Origin: Bacteroidales bacterium | Lineage (GTDB): Bacteria > Bacteroidota > Bacteroidia > Bacteroidales > JAAUTT01 | Direction of reading: 5' to 3' | Length of the DNA stretch: 6,694 nucleotides | Assembly (NCBI GenBank): GCA_012031335.1 | Contig: JAAUTT010000242.1 | Location: forward strand, 1-6,694 | Part shown: piece after piece, positions 1 to 6,149 of the stretch | Numbering within the stretch: position 1 is the first letter of the stretch | How the letters are laid out: each line of letters begins with the position of its first letter | Program-made: the position numbers and the translations under genes | The notes under the pieces: generated by a model | What the model saw: the letters and a program-made list of their open reading frames with translations, nothing else | Told to the model about the DNA's origin: nothing | Database searches by the model: none

Positions 1-2
1 TA

Positions 3-605
3 ATTAACAAATTTTTGGCAAAAGGTCAGAGTGTGTTAGGGGTTGCTGCTCATTATGGGAACTGGGAATGGGGAGCTTTTTCAGGTGCCGGCCAGTTCCT
101 AGGAAAGATGATTGCTTTTTATAAACCCATAAATAACCGTATCATCGATCGTTATCTTGTGAAGCACAGGGCTCGTTTTAACTGTCATATGGCTTCTATT
201 GGGGAAACCTATTATACTTTCAAACATTTTCAAAACGAGGTAGTTACCTATTTTATGGTTGCCGACCAAAGTCCTTCCAATCTTAGAAGAAGTTATTGGT
301 TCAATTTCCTGAATCAGGATACTGCTTTTATACATGGCCCCGAGGATTATTCTCGGGTATATAATCTGCCTGTTGTATTTATCGAAATAAAGCGGGTAAA
401 ACGTGGATATTACGAGGTTTATTTCAGTCTTTTAACAGATAATCCGGCATCGTTGCCAAAGGGGGAAATTACAAGGTTGTATAAGGATAAGCTTGAATCG
501 GTAATTATAAAGGAACCCTCTTATTGGTTATGGTCTCATCGCCGCTGGAAACGAAAACGCAGTGATATTAGAAAATTGAAATTAAAAGAAGCTAAAGTAT
601 CTTAG
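3..605 (+). CDS. LpxL/HtrB-type lysophospholipid (lipid A) acyltransferase, 5' end missing
   Basis: This is the C-terminal two thirds of an inner-membrane acyltransferase of the LpxL/HtrB/MsbB family, which adds a secondary acyl chain to a lipid A precursor. The frame is open from base 3, so the gene begins outside the window. A TTG at 15 could be read as a start, but it lies inside the conserved domain and is not the true start. Visible family marks are the catalytic H-x4-E motif (HYGNWE, about 15 residues from the left edge), the ADQSPSN block, FIHGPEDYSRVYNLPVV in the second half, and the closing YWLWSHRRWKRKR block that is typical of the family's C terminus. No lesion is seen. The next gene starts 15 nt downstream on the same strand, so co-transcription is likely. 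The exact acceptor (Kdo-lipid A or another lipid) cannot be read from the sequence. Confidence 0.88.
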   Translation: MNKFLAKGQSVLGVAAHYGNWEWGAFSGAGQFLGKMIAFYKPINNRIIDRYLVKHRARFNCHMASIGETYYTFKHFQNEVVTYFMVADQSPSNLRRSYWFNFLNQDTAFIHGPEDYSRVYNLPVVFIEIKRVKRGYYEVYFSLLTDNPASLPKGEITRLYKDKLESVIIKEPSYWLWSHRRWKRKRSDIRKLKLKEAKVS

Positions 606-620
606 AATTTTATTTTTATC

Positions 621-1718
621 ATGAAAAAATTTCTTGCCGTATTTATTTCAGCTTTTTTGTTTTTAACCATTTTTGCTGCTGATAATACCAAAACTATAGA
701 TCCGGGTAACCCCGCCATCCGGTTTACAGGGAGAGCCGATAACTCCGTAGGTGGTCAGGTTTCGTTCGACTGGCCAGGAGTGTATTTCCAATGCCGTTTT
801 ACTGGCAAATCCCTAGGACTTAAACTTTATGGTGAAAAACAGATTCATTATAATGTTTTTATCGATGGTGTTTTAACCATAGTAAATTCTGCCAGTGATG
901 GTGAAATTATTCAGGTGGCTCAAAATCTTAAACCAGGAATTCATACCCTGCAGGTCTTTAAAAGAACAGAAGCATTAATGGGTATTTCAATATTTAAAGG
1001 AATTGTAATTGATAATAATGCTGAAGTTTTACCATGGATAGAAATTCCGGAACGCAAAATAGAGTTCATTGGAAATTCTATTACATGTGGCTATGGTACG
1101 GAAGGTAAAGATAAAAACGAGAGGTTTAAACCCGAAACTGAAAATAATTATACCAGCTATGCTGCTTATGTATCCCGTGCTTTTAATGCCGATTATCATA
1201 TTGTAGCGCATTCGGGAATGGGAGTTGTCCGTAATTATGGCGATTCGCTCAAAGTTTCGCTTGCGCCCCAGATGCCTGCGCGCTTTAACCAAACACTGGA
1301 TAATAACTTTTCCACGAAATGGGATTTCTCACGTTGGAAGCCCGATATGGTTGTTATCAATCTAGGTACCAACGATTTTTCTACTCAGCCTTTCCCCGAT
1401 AAAGTTGTTTTTCAGCGAACATACGAAGGCTTAATTGGACAGATCCGCAAGGTTTATGGCAATATTCATGTATTTTGCCTGGTAGGTCCTATGACAAATG
1501 AGCCCTGTTATTCTTATGTAAAAGAAATGGTTGAAAACCTTCGTATTCTGAATGGTGATGAATATATTCATTTCATTGGTATTCCTGTAGAACTTACCAA
1601 CGGAGAAGGAGACCTGGGCTCGACTGGCATCCTTCCTCGAAGGGACAAAAAGAAAATGGCAGCCATGGTAGCTCCGGTTATTTCTAGTGTTATGTCGTGG
1701 GACTTTAAAATGGAATAG
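621..1718 (+). CDS. Secreted SGNH/GDSL esterase, carbohydrate esterase family 2-like
   Basis: The product is a 365-residue exported esterase, likely removing acetyl groups from plant or microbial polysaccharide. Residues 1-20 form a signal peptide (KK, a hydrophobic stretch, then a cut near FAAD). Residues of about 28-135 form a beta-rich N-terminal domain as in CE2 enzymes. The SGNH hydrolase domain begins at about 146. GNSITCGYG carries the nucleophile Ser153, AHSGMG holds the conserved Gly199, and GTND lies at 249-252. The expected C-terminal Asp-x-His block (DWHP) is absent from this frame: residues 334-344 read STGILPRRDKK, while the next frame at 1622-1645 encodes DWHPSSKG. Adding one base near 1617-1621 and removing one A from the A5 run at 1647-1651 restores DWHPSSKGQKK joined to KMAAMVAP. 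As written the protein lacks its catalytic His. Substrate specificity is inferred from family only. Confidence 0.87.
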   Translation: MKKFLAVFISAFLFLTIFAADNTKTIDPGNPAIRFTGRADNSVGGQVSFDWPGVYFQCRFTGKSLGLKLYGEKQIHYNVFIDGVLTIVNSASDGEIIQVAQNLKPGIHTLQVFKRTEALMGISIFKGIVIDNNAEVLPWIEIPERKIEFIGNSITCGYGTEGKDKNERFKPETENNYTSYAAYVSRAFNADYHIVAHSGMGVVRNYGDSLKVSLAPQMPARFNQTLDNNFSTKWDFSRWKPDMVVINLGTNDFSTQPFPDKVVFQRTYEGLIGQIRKVYGNIHVFCLVGPMTNEPCYSYVKEMVENLRILNGDEYIHFIGIPVELTNGEGDLGSTGILPRRDKKKMAAMVAPVISSVMSWDFKME

Positions 1719-1726
1719 GAATTTCT

Positions 1727-1819
1727 TTAACTATCAAGACTTTTTCGTACCGCTTCCATTTTCGATTGTCTTTCCAGTGAATAGGTTTTTTCCGTAATTG
1801 CTACCCATTCGTACAAAAC
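1727..1819 (-). pseudogene. Out-of-frame C-terminal tail of the small uncharacterised protein
   Basis: This frame encodes VLYEWVAITEKTYSLERQ followed by SKMEAVRKSLDS and a TAA stop. It has no start of its own. It joins the frame of the preceding gene if one base is added where GCG CTG TTT TGT is read (for example GCG CTG GTT TTG), giving a smooth NALVLYEWVAITEKTYS. The charged, amphipathic character matches the upstream helices. This would place the gene's true stop only 8 nt from the stop of the convergent esterase gene. It is listed separately because the written frame does not reach it. Confidence 0.6.
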
Positions 1820-2145
1820 AGCGCATTGGTTTTAATTCTTACCTGCATGCTTATCAACATGTTTGGTTGAGTTTCGGCATATTGTACCATAAAATCGGCC
1901 AAAAGTTCTGTGTTTTCAGTATTGAAACCATTATTTGCCATAATAGCCGACTGTAACTCCTCAAAATGAGGCGTAGCCAGTAAATCAATTTCAAAGCCAC
2001 TCTTTTCCTTAAACTCAGATTTTTGCTGTTCGGCATGCACTTCTTCCGAAGGCTCCAATGCCTTTCCTGTTAGCTTTTCGGTTAGTAACCTTAGAAACCG
2101 GCCAAGCTCCTGTATTTGAGTTATAAGATAATCACGACGTTCCAT
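1801..2145 (-). CDS. Small uncharacterised protein, C terminus displaced by a frameshift
   Basis: I do not recognise this protein with certainty. It starts at an ATG (MERRDYLITQIQELG) and is predicted to be soluble and mainly helical, with no signal peptide, membrane segment or metal motif. The opening MERRDYL...I..LGRFL resembles small helical proteins of unknown function (DUF6483-like) that start with a similar segment; this is an impression only. As written it ends after 114 residues with a poor tail (NALFCTNG). The neighbouring frame continues with a much more protein-like tail of 30 residues ending at 1727, so a one-base deletion near 1815-1821 is likely. Restoring it gives about 139 residues. 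The gene lies 88 nt downstream of cysI on the same strand, after an inverted repeat, and may be the last gene of the cluster. Confidence 0.6.
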   Translation of the reverse strand: MERRDYLITQIQELGRFLRLLTEKLTGKALEPSEEVHAEQQKSEFKEKSGFEIDLLATPHFEELQSAIMANNGFNTENTELLADFMVQYAETQPNMLISMQVRIKTNALFCTNG

Positions 2146-2159
2146 GAAATAAAGGTAAG

Positions 2160-2219
2160 GAGAAGTTGCGAATCAGATAACTATTTTTGTTTAATTCTGT
2201 TTCCTGTTTCGCAATTCTC
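2160..2219. repeat. Long inverted repeat between cysI and the small downstream gene
   Basis: TTGCGAATCAG at 2166-2176 faces CTGTTTCGCAA at 2204-2214, an 11-base inverted repeat with one mismatch. The outer flanks GAGAA (2160-2164) and TTCTC (2215-2219) also pair if G2165 is bulged, giving a stem of about 16 pairs around a 27-nt A/T-rich loop. The right arm overlaps a perfect tandem CTGTTTC duplication at 2197-2210. In a - strand transcript the hairpin lies just after the cysI stop. It is followed by CUUACCUUUAUUUC, which is not a clean U-tract, so it is not a standard intrinsic terminator. An mRNA-stabilising or processing hairpin, or an operator, is possible. Confidence 0.5.
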
Positions 2220-2233
2220 GTATCATACATTTA

Positions 2234-3505
2234 TTATACCCAACCTTTTTTAACAGCAAAGTCACCAAATTTTTCATTTTCTGACTTTTCTGCTGCATAT
2301 TGGCCAAAAAGATTTTGTAGTTCCTTAAGAATTGCATCCTCGTCCAGCATTTCTTTATAAAGTGTATTTAAACGGTCACCCGTAAAGCTTGCTCCAAGGT
2401 ATAAATTGTATTTTCCGGGAGAGCGTCCCACCAATCCTATTTCGCCAAGGTAAGGACGAGCGCATCCATTGGGGCAGCCAGTCATACGAATACTTATTTC
2501 TTCCTTATAGAGGTTTAATCCGGTAAGGATAACTTCAATTTTATCAATCAACGAAGGGAGATATCTTTCTCCTTCGGCAAAAGCCAGGGGACAGAGCGGA
2601 AGAGCAGCACAGGCAAGAGAATTCAGCCTTAATCCCGAAACAGCTTTAGCAGGGAGGACTTCATACTTTTTTAAGATTCCTTCAACGAAGGGTTTAGCAT
2701 CGGCAGAAATATTTGCCAGTATTAGATTCTGGTTGGGTGTAAGCCTCACATCGCCGTCGAGCATTTGAACTGCTTCTTTGAGCGCTGTTTTGAGTTTATA
2801 ATTTTCCGTATCCCTGATACGGCCTCCTTCAATAAATAAAGTGAGGCTCCAACGGTTGTTGGTTCCCTGGCTCCAACCGTAACGATCGCCGTTTTGTTTA
2901 AAACTGTAAGGTTTTTCATCCTGTAACTCATAGCCAAGCCGGGTTTGCAATTCCTTCCTGAACCACTCCAGGCCAAAACGATCAATAGTATATTTGAGCC
3001 GTGATAGTTTGCGGTTCTCGCGGTTTCCGAAGTCGCGCTGAATTTTAAGTATTTCCTCTGCCGCCTCAATGGTTTTATTAACCGGTGCAAAGCCAACGAA
3101 AGATGCTAGTCGCGGGTAAGTTTCGGGCGATCCGAAAGTCATACCCATACCACCGCCTGCATATAAATTAAAACCAATTAGTTTACCCTCTTCCTCAATG
3201 GCAACAAATCCCAGGTCGTTCGAGAAAATGTCGGTATCGTTATATGGAGGAATGGCGAAAGCCATTTTAAATTTACGTGGAAGATATGTCTTTCCATAAA
3301 TGGGTTCTTCTTCATCGGTGGGAGAGGAATATTTCAAATCGTCGTTCAGCCAGATTTCATAATAAGCTTTTGTTTGAGGTGTAAAGTGCTTACTAACAGC
3401 TTTCGATAGTTCATATACCTGCTGGTGTACTGGCGACTCATAAGGATTGGGATTACACATTACATTCCGGTTCACATCCCCACAGGCGGCTATTGAGTCC
3501 ATCAA
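2234..3505 (-). CDS. cysI: Sulfite reductase hemoprotein beta subunit, C-terminal three quarters (frameshifted gene)
   Basis: This is the main part of the siroheme/[4Fe-4S] subunit that reduces sulfite to sulfide with six electrons. Counting from the TTG at 3505, [18 protein letters not shown] and RKFK are the usual siroheme and sulfite-binding neighbourhood. The cluster ligands are Cys299, Cys305, Cys344 and Cys348, a C-x5-C-x38-C-x3-C pattern identical in spacing to E. coli CysI, with [10 protein letters not shown] around the last two. The end (FGDFAVKKG) matches the family. The TTG is not a credible start: homology continues upstream in another frame without a gap, and the TTG overlaps the TGA of the preceding fragment by 4 nt. 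Adding one A to an A6 run (T6 on the + strand, 3517-3522) fuses both parts into a protein of about 554-561 residues, against 570 in E. coli. Confidence 0.93.
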   Translation of the reverse strand: MMDSIAACGDVNRNVMCNPNPYESPVHQQVYELSKAVSKHFTPQTKAYYEIWLNDDLKYSSPTDEEEPIYGKTYLPRKFKMAFAIPPYNDTDIFSNDLGFVAIEEEGKLIGFNLYAGGGMGMTFGSPETYPRLASFVGFAPVNKTIEAAEEILKIQRDFGNRENRKLSRLKYTIDRFGLEWFRKELQTRLGYELQDEKPYSFKQNGDRYGWSQGTNNRWSLTLFIEGGRIRDTENYKLKTALKEAVQMLDGDVRLTPNQNLILANISADAKPFVEGILKKYEVLPAKAVSGLRLNSLACAALPLCPLAFAEGERYLPSLIDKIEVILTGLNLYKEEISIRMTGCPNGCARPYLGEIGLVGRSPGKYNLYLGASFTGDRLNTLYKEMLDEDAILKELQNLFGQYAAEKSENEKFGDFAVKKGWV

Positions 3506-3897
3506 ATAATTGTTGATTTTTTGATCGTAGTTTTCAGGTTTCGTTTAGGTATTCCATGAAGCTGAAATGCCTGACGGGTTGTAACCTTGATGGTACCGTT
3601 TGCATATTGGTCCGATAGCCTGTCTATCTGCAGATACTGTGCAGGAGAGGCAATACCTCCGGGCACTCTTACCCGTATCATAAACGAATACAAGGGCTCA
3701 AGTTTCTGTTTTTTACGTTCGGTATCCAGGTCACGATCGGCTTGCTGATAGGAACCATGAAACTTTATCAGGCTGGTATCGTCGCCCACCAACGCACCGG
3801 TAGTATTCTCAAGCAGATTCTCCTTTAAAGTTCCCCGCAGATAATTGCTTTTTTCTTTAATAATCTCTACTTCGGAGAGTTTTGGTGTTTCTTCCAT
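3502..3897 (-). CDS. cysI: Sulfite reductase hemoprotein beta subunit, N-terminal part (frameshifted gene)
   Basis: This is the N-terminal ferredoxin-like half-domain of Cys[20 protein letters not shown], then [22 protein letters not shown] and [10 protein letters not shown], all in the order of the family. After [14 protein letters not shown] the frame runs into STII and a TGA, whereas the -1 frame continues [20 protein letters not shown], as expected. I prefer the ATG at 3897 (MEETPKLS). A GTG at 3918 in the same frame would add seven residues (MNYKIIN) with no homology to support them. No Shine-Dalgarno motif is present, as is usual in Bacteroidota. The gene follows cysJ after about 100 nt without a gene, so both are probably on one transcript. 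On its own this fragment lacks all four cluster cysteines. Confidence 0.9.
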   Translation of the reverse strand: MEETPKLSEVEIIKEKSNYLRGTLKENLLENTTGALVGDDTSLIKFHGSYQQADRDLDTERKKQKLEPLYSFMIRVRVPGGIASPAQYLQIDRLSDQYANGTIKVTTRQAFQLHGIPKRNLKTTIKKSTII

Positions 3898-4004
3898 ATT
3901 TATAATTTTATAATTCACGTTTGAAAATAATTTTGCAACACAATTCTTTATTGCTAAATCTTAAGCTTGTCTTAACTCTTAGGACTATTTACCTACGAAT
4001 AATT

Positions 4005-5357
4005 TCAATACACATCTTCCTGATATCTTTTGCTTTTCCGCAGATTAAGCACAAATTCCCTGGCTTGTTCCTGGCTTAGTTGTTTTTCGGATGAAACTAT
4101 TTCAATAAAAGTGTTTAAAACATCTTTCGCCATATGTTTCATATCGCCGCAAACATAGAGATATGCTCCATCGTCTATCCAGCGGACTAGGTCGTGCGAT
4201 TGCTCCTTCATCCGGTGTTGCACATAAACTTTATCTTTCTGGTCGCGCGAAAAAGCAACGGACAGGTTTGCCAATAAGCCCTTTTTCTTATAATCGAGCC
4301 ATTCGGTTTGGTACAAAAAGTCGGTAGTAAAGTGTTGATCGCCGAAAAACAGCCAGTTCTTGCCTTTTGAGACAGTTTCGGCCCTGTGTTGCACAAAGGC
4401 CCTGAAAGGAGCAACACCTGTACCCGGACCAATCATTATTACCGGAGCCGATGGATCTGGAGGTAAGCGAAACGCTTCATTGGTTTCGATATACACCTTT
4501 AATTTGTCGCCAGGATTAGTATGATCGGCAAGGTAACCCGAACATGTTCCCAGCTTGCTGCGGTTTAGTTTATTGTACCTTAATGCTGCTGCGGTTATAT
4601 GTACCTCTTCGGGGTAAGCTTCGAAAGACGAGGAAATGGAATATAACCTGGGCTGAAGCGTTCGCAGAATGGACACTAACCCTTGAGCATCATAAGGATA
4701 TGGGAAAGCCTTTAAAAGATCGTAAACATCCGATCCGTATAAGAAATGAGTGAGTTTTGCCGTATCAGCAAGGATTCCTGTAAGTTCGGGACTTTTCAGA
4801 TTGTTATTGTGCTTTTCAATTGTATCGCGGCTCAGAATACCAATTTCGTAATGATGTTTTAAAGCCTCGTACAAACTAACCTGCGACGATACGGCTACTA
4901 CCTGACTTTCGCCCGAATTAGCAGTTAATTCAAGTAATTCGTTCACCAGCGTATCAGAGTTTTCGGGAATTACCCCCAATGCATCGCCGGGCTGATATTT
5001 CAGACCCGATCCTTCAAGGGAAATTTCCATATGAAAAGTTTCCTTTTCGGATCCTCTTCCGTTAAGTTTTATCTTATCTAGGATTTCGGCATGGAACGGA
5101 TGGCTCCTGGAGTAAACAGGAATACTGTGCTTAACAGCAGAGCCATTGAGATGCTTTACCGGTTTGGACGAACCTTCAAAATTATCCAGCAAAGAATTAA
5201 TCCATTCTCCGGTAACAGGAATGAAATCGACATCGCAGTCGTGCCGCTCTGCCATTCTTTCTGCTCCCAGTTCCTTCAGTTTTTTGTCAATATCGGCTCC
5301 GGTTTTGCAAAATTGGGCATAACTCTTATCACCAAGCGCCAGAACCGAGTATCGCAA
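4005..5357 (-). CDS. cysJ: NADPH-sulfite reductase flavoprotein alpha subunit, FAD/NADPH domains (interrupted gene)
   Basis: This is the FAD- and NADPH-binding part of CysJ, which takes electrons from NADPH and passes them through FMN to CysI. In the order read, LALGDKSYAQFCKTG is the last FMN-contact loop of the flavodoxin domain, YQPGDALGV opens the FAD domain, and RLYSISSS binds FAD. GTCSGYLAD is the FAD phosphate loop, IGPGTGVAPFRAF binds NADPH ribose and phosphate, and YVCGDMKHMAKDV and the C-terminal RYQEDVY close the protein. Readable start codons in this frame are internal: the TTG at 5357 falls inside the flavodoxin domain, and homology continues in frame up to a TGA at 5475-5477. 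The complete gene is 4005-5857 and would encode 617 residues after one base is restored, against 599 in E. coli. Confidence 0.93.
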   Translation of the reverse strand: MRYSVLALGDKSYAQFCKTGADIDKKLKELGAERMAERHDCDVDFIPVTGEWINSLLDNFEGSSKPVKHLNGSAVKHSIPVYSRSHPFHAEILDKIKLNGRGSEKETFHMEISLEGSGLKYQPGDALGVIPENSDTLVNELLELTANSGESQVVAVSSQVSLYEALKHHYEIGILSRDTIEKHNNNLKSPELTGILADTAKLTHFLYGSDVYDLLKAFPYPYDAQGLVSILRTLQPRLYSISSSFEAYPEEVHITAAALRYNKLNRSKLGTCSGYLADHTNPGDKLKVYIETNEAFRLPPDPSAPVIMIGPGTGVAPFRAFVQHRAETVSKGKNWLFFGDQHFTTDFLYQTEWLDYKKKGLLANLSVAFSRDQKDKVYVQHRMKEQSHDLVRWIDDGAYLYVCGDMKHMAKDVLNTFIEIVSSEKQLSQEQAREFVLNLRKSKRYQEDVY

Positions 5358-5645
5358 ATTCCCGAGCTTAGGGGCACGATTGCCATGAAGAAAATTGTAG
5401 AACTCTTCAGCAGCCAGGGGAGGTTCACCTTCCCCATGTGTACTTACAATAATTGCCAGATTGGTTTTCGTTCTTCAGATTTTTTGGGGATTATACTCGT
5501 TCATATCGGCCAGAACAGCCTTTATGCCTTTTTCGGCAGCCTTTTGGTGAAGCAGGTCGGCAGCTTTGCGGCTATTTCCGGTTCGTGTTCCGAAAAGAAC
5601 GGTAATCTGCTGAGTATCCTTTCCATTGAGCGGATTGTTCCCATT
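5358..5645 (-). pseudogene. cysJ: Flavodoxin (FMN) domain of CysJ, interrupted by an in-frame TGA
   Basis: This stretch carries the FMN-binding half of CysJ in the same frame as the downstream FAD domain. ITVLFGTRTGNSRKAADLL is the FMN phosphate loop (SQTGNARRVAE in E. coli), and IIVSTHGEGEPPLAAEEF is the second FMN loop (STQGEGEPP in E. coli). Between them a TGA at 5475-5477 interrupts MNEYNPQKI and RTKTNLAIIVS. A single substitution would explain it. So would an extra A in the A6 run just before it, compensated by loss of one base in the following GAAAACC, which gives NLKNENNLAIIVS, a better match to the usual charged linker. The frame begins just after a one-base shift at 5645-5650. No start codon makes it an independent gene. 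Confidence 0.85.
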
Positions 5646-5857
5646 TAAATTTCCGAATCCTGCGCAGGCTCCGGTTTTTCAGCAATGGTGCCGCTTGGTG
5701 CCGACTGTTTGTTCTTATTGGCTCCACTAACATAACCTGCCAAAAAACCGCTAAACCACAAGAGCTGATTTTCGTGAAAGTCGTTGATTACCTTTTGAGC
5801 CAGATCCTGCTGTTCCGCACTAATGGGAAACAGCTTTGCGAAATCCTGATTGTCCAT
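5645..5857 (-). CDS. cysJ: CysJ N-terminal segment, cut short by a frameshift
   Basis: This is the beginning of cysJ. From ATG at 5857 it reads MDNQDFAKLFPISAEQQ, then a helix QLLWFSGFLAGYVSG. The helix matches the E. coli CysJ segment LAWVSGYFWGVLNQ, part of the N-terminal region linked there to assembly with CysI. A low-complexity linker rich in Ala, Pro and Glu follows, and the frame stops after 70 residues (AQDSEI, TAA at 5645-5647). One added base at ATT TAA ATG, for example ATT TTA AAT, continues directly into the flavodoxin domain. Upstream in-frame codons to 5902 lie within hemL and show no homology, so the ATG is preferred. The start lies 38 nt inside the written end of hemL, and only a weak AAAGAA precedes it. 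Confidence 0.82.
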   Translation of the reverse strand: MDNQDFAKLFPISAEQQDLAQKVINDFHENQLLWFSGFLAGYVSGANKNKQSAPSGTIAEKPEPAQDSEI

Positions 5858-6149
5858 GTATATTTTGTTCTTTAAAATTTTTAAGTGTACCGGAAATTGC
5901 ATCTTGTGTTTTCTCCAGATTTTCCTGAGTATGAGCCAGTGAAATAAAATTTGCCTCGAAACCCGAAGGGGAGAGGTAGATTCCTTTTTTCAGAAGTTCG
6001 ATGTAAAACTTACTAAAGGCATGATGATCGGCATTCAGGGCCTCTTCAAAACTGGTAACAGGGCTGTTTGAGAAATAGAGGGTAAACATGTTTTTATAAG
6101 TATTAAGTCTTAGCCCATACTGATCACATAATTTTTCCAGCCCTGAAAT
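5820..6149 (-). CDS. hemL: Glutamate-1-semialdehyde 2,1-aminomutase, C-terminal part (frameshifted gene)
   Basis: This is the C-terminal small domain of HemL. From 6149 the frame reads ISGLEKLCDQYGLRLNTYKN and then MFTLYFSNSPV. It continues with a helix of the type ADHHAFSKFYIELLKKGIYL and the family signature PSGFEANFISLAHTQENLEKT. The ATG at 6089 is the first start available in this frame, but it is internal to the fold; the true gene continues upstream in another frame. The written C terminus (about 20 residues after TQDAISGTLKNF) has no family match and overlaps cysJ by 38 nt. The overlap may be genuine translational coupling, or a further small error may have moved the stop. The PLP-binding residues are in the upstream fragment. 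Confidence 0.9.
   Translation of the reverse strand: MSGLEKLCDQYGLRLNTYKNMFTLYFSNSPVTSFEEALNADHHAFSKFYIELLKKGIYLSPSGFEANFISLAHTQENLEKTQDAISGTLKNFKEQNIHGQSGFRKAVSH

Noticed and set aside
1029..1292. 87-codon open frame on the - strand within the esterase gene
   Set aside because: It is fully inside the SGNH domain-coding region on the other strand, with no family-like motif.
2746..3096. 116-codon open frame on the - strand within cysI
   Set aside because: It overlaps the cysI C-terminal part in another frame; the cysI frame has strong homology throughout and this one has none.
3502..3522. Programmed -1 ribosomal frameshifting joining the two cysI parts
   Set aside because: The site reads ATC AAA AAA TCA, which is not an in-frame X XXY YYZ slippery heptamer. 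I see no obvious downstream stimulatory hairpin, the A6 run is short for transcriptional slippage, and CysI is not known to need frameshifting.
3919..4004. Promoter or operator between cysJ and cysI (three TCTTA-type repeats at 3959-3983)
   Set aside because: The repeats are short and unevenly spaced, and no good match to the Bacteroidota TTG / TAnnTTTG promoter pattern was found, so I do not call a site.
5475..5477. TGA in cysJ read as selenocysteine or tryptophan
   Set aside because: It lies in a variable linker between the FMN loops where neither residue is expected, no selenocysteine-insertion hairpin is evident, and TGA also serves as an ordinary stop in other candidate frames here.
5091..5648. 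185-codon open frame on the + strand across the cysJ 5' half
   Set aside because: It is antisense to clearly homologous CysJ sequence, its translation has no recognisable domain, and it arises from the codon use of the opposite strand.
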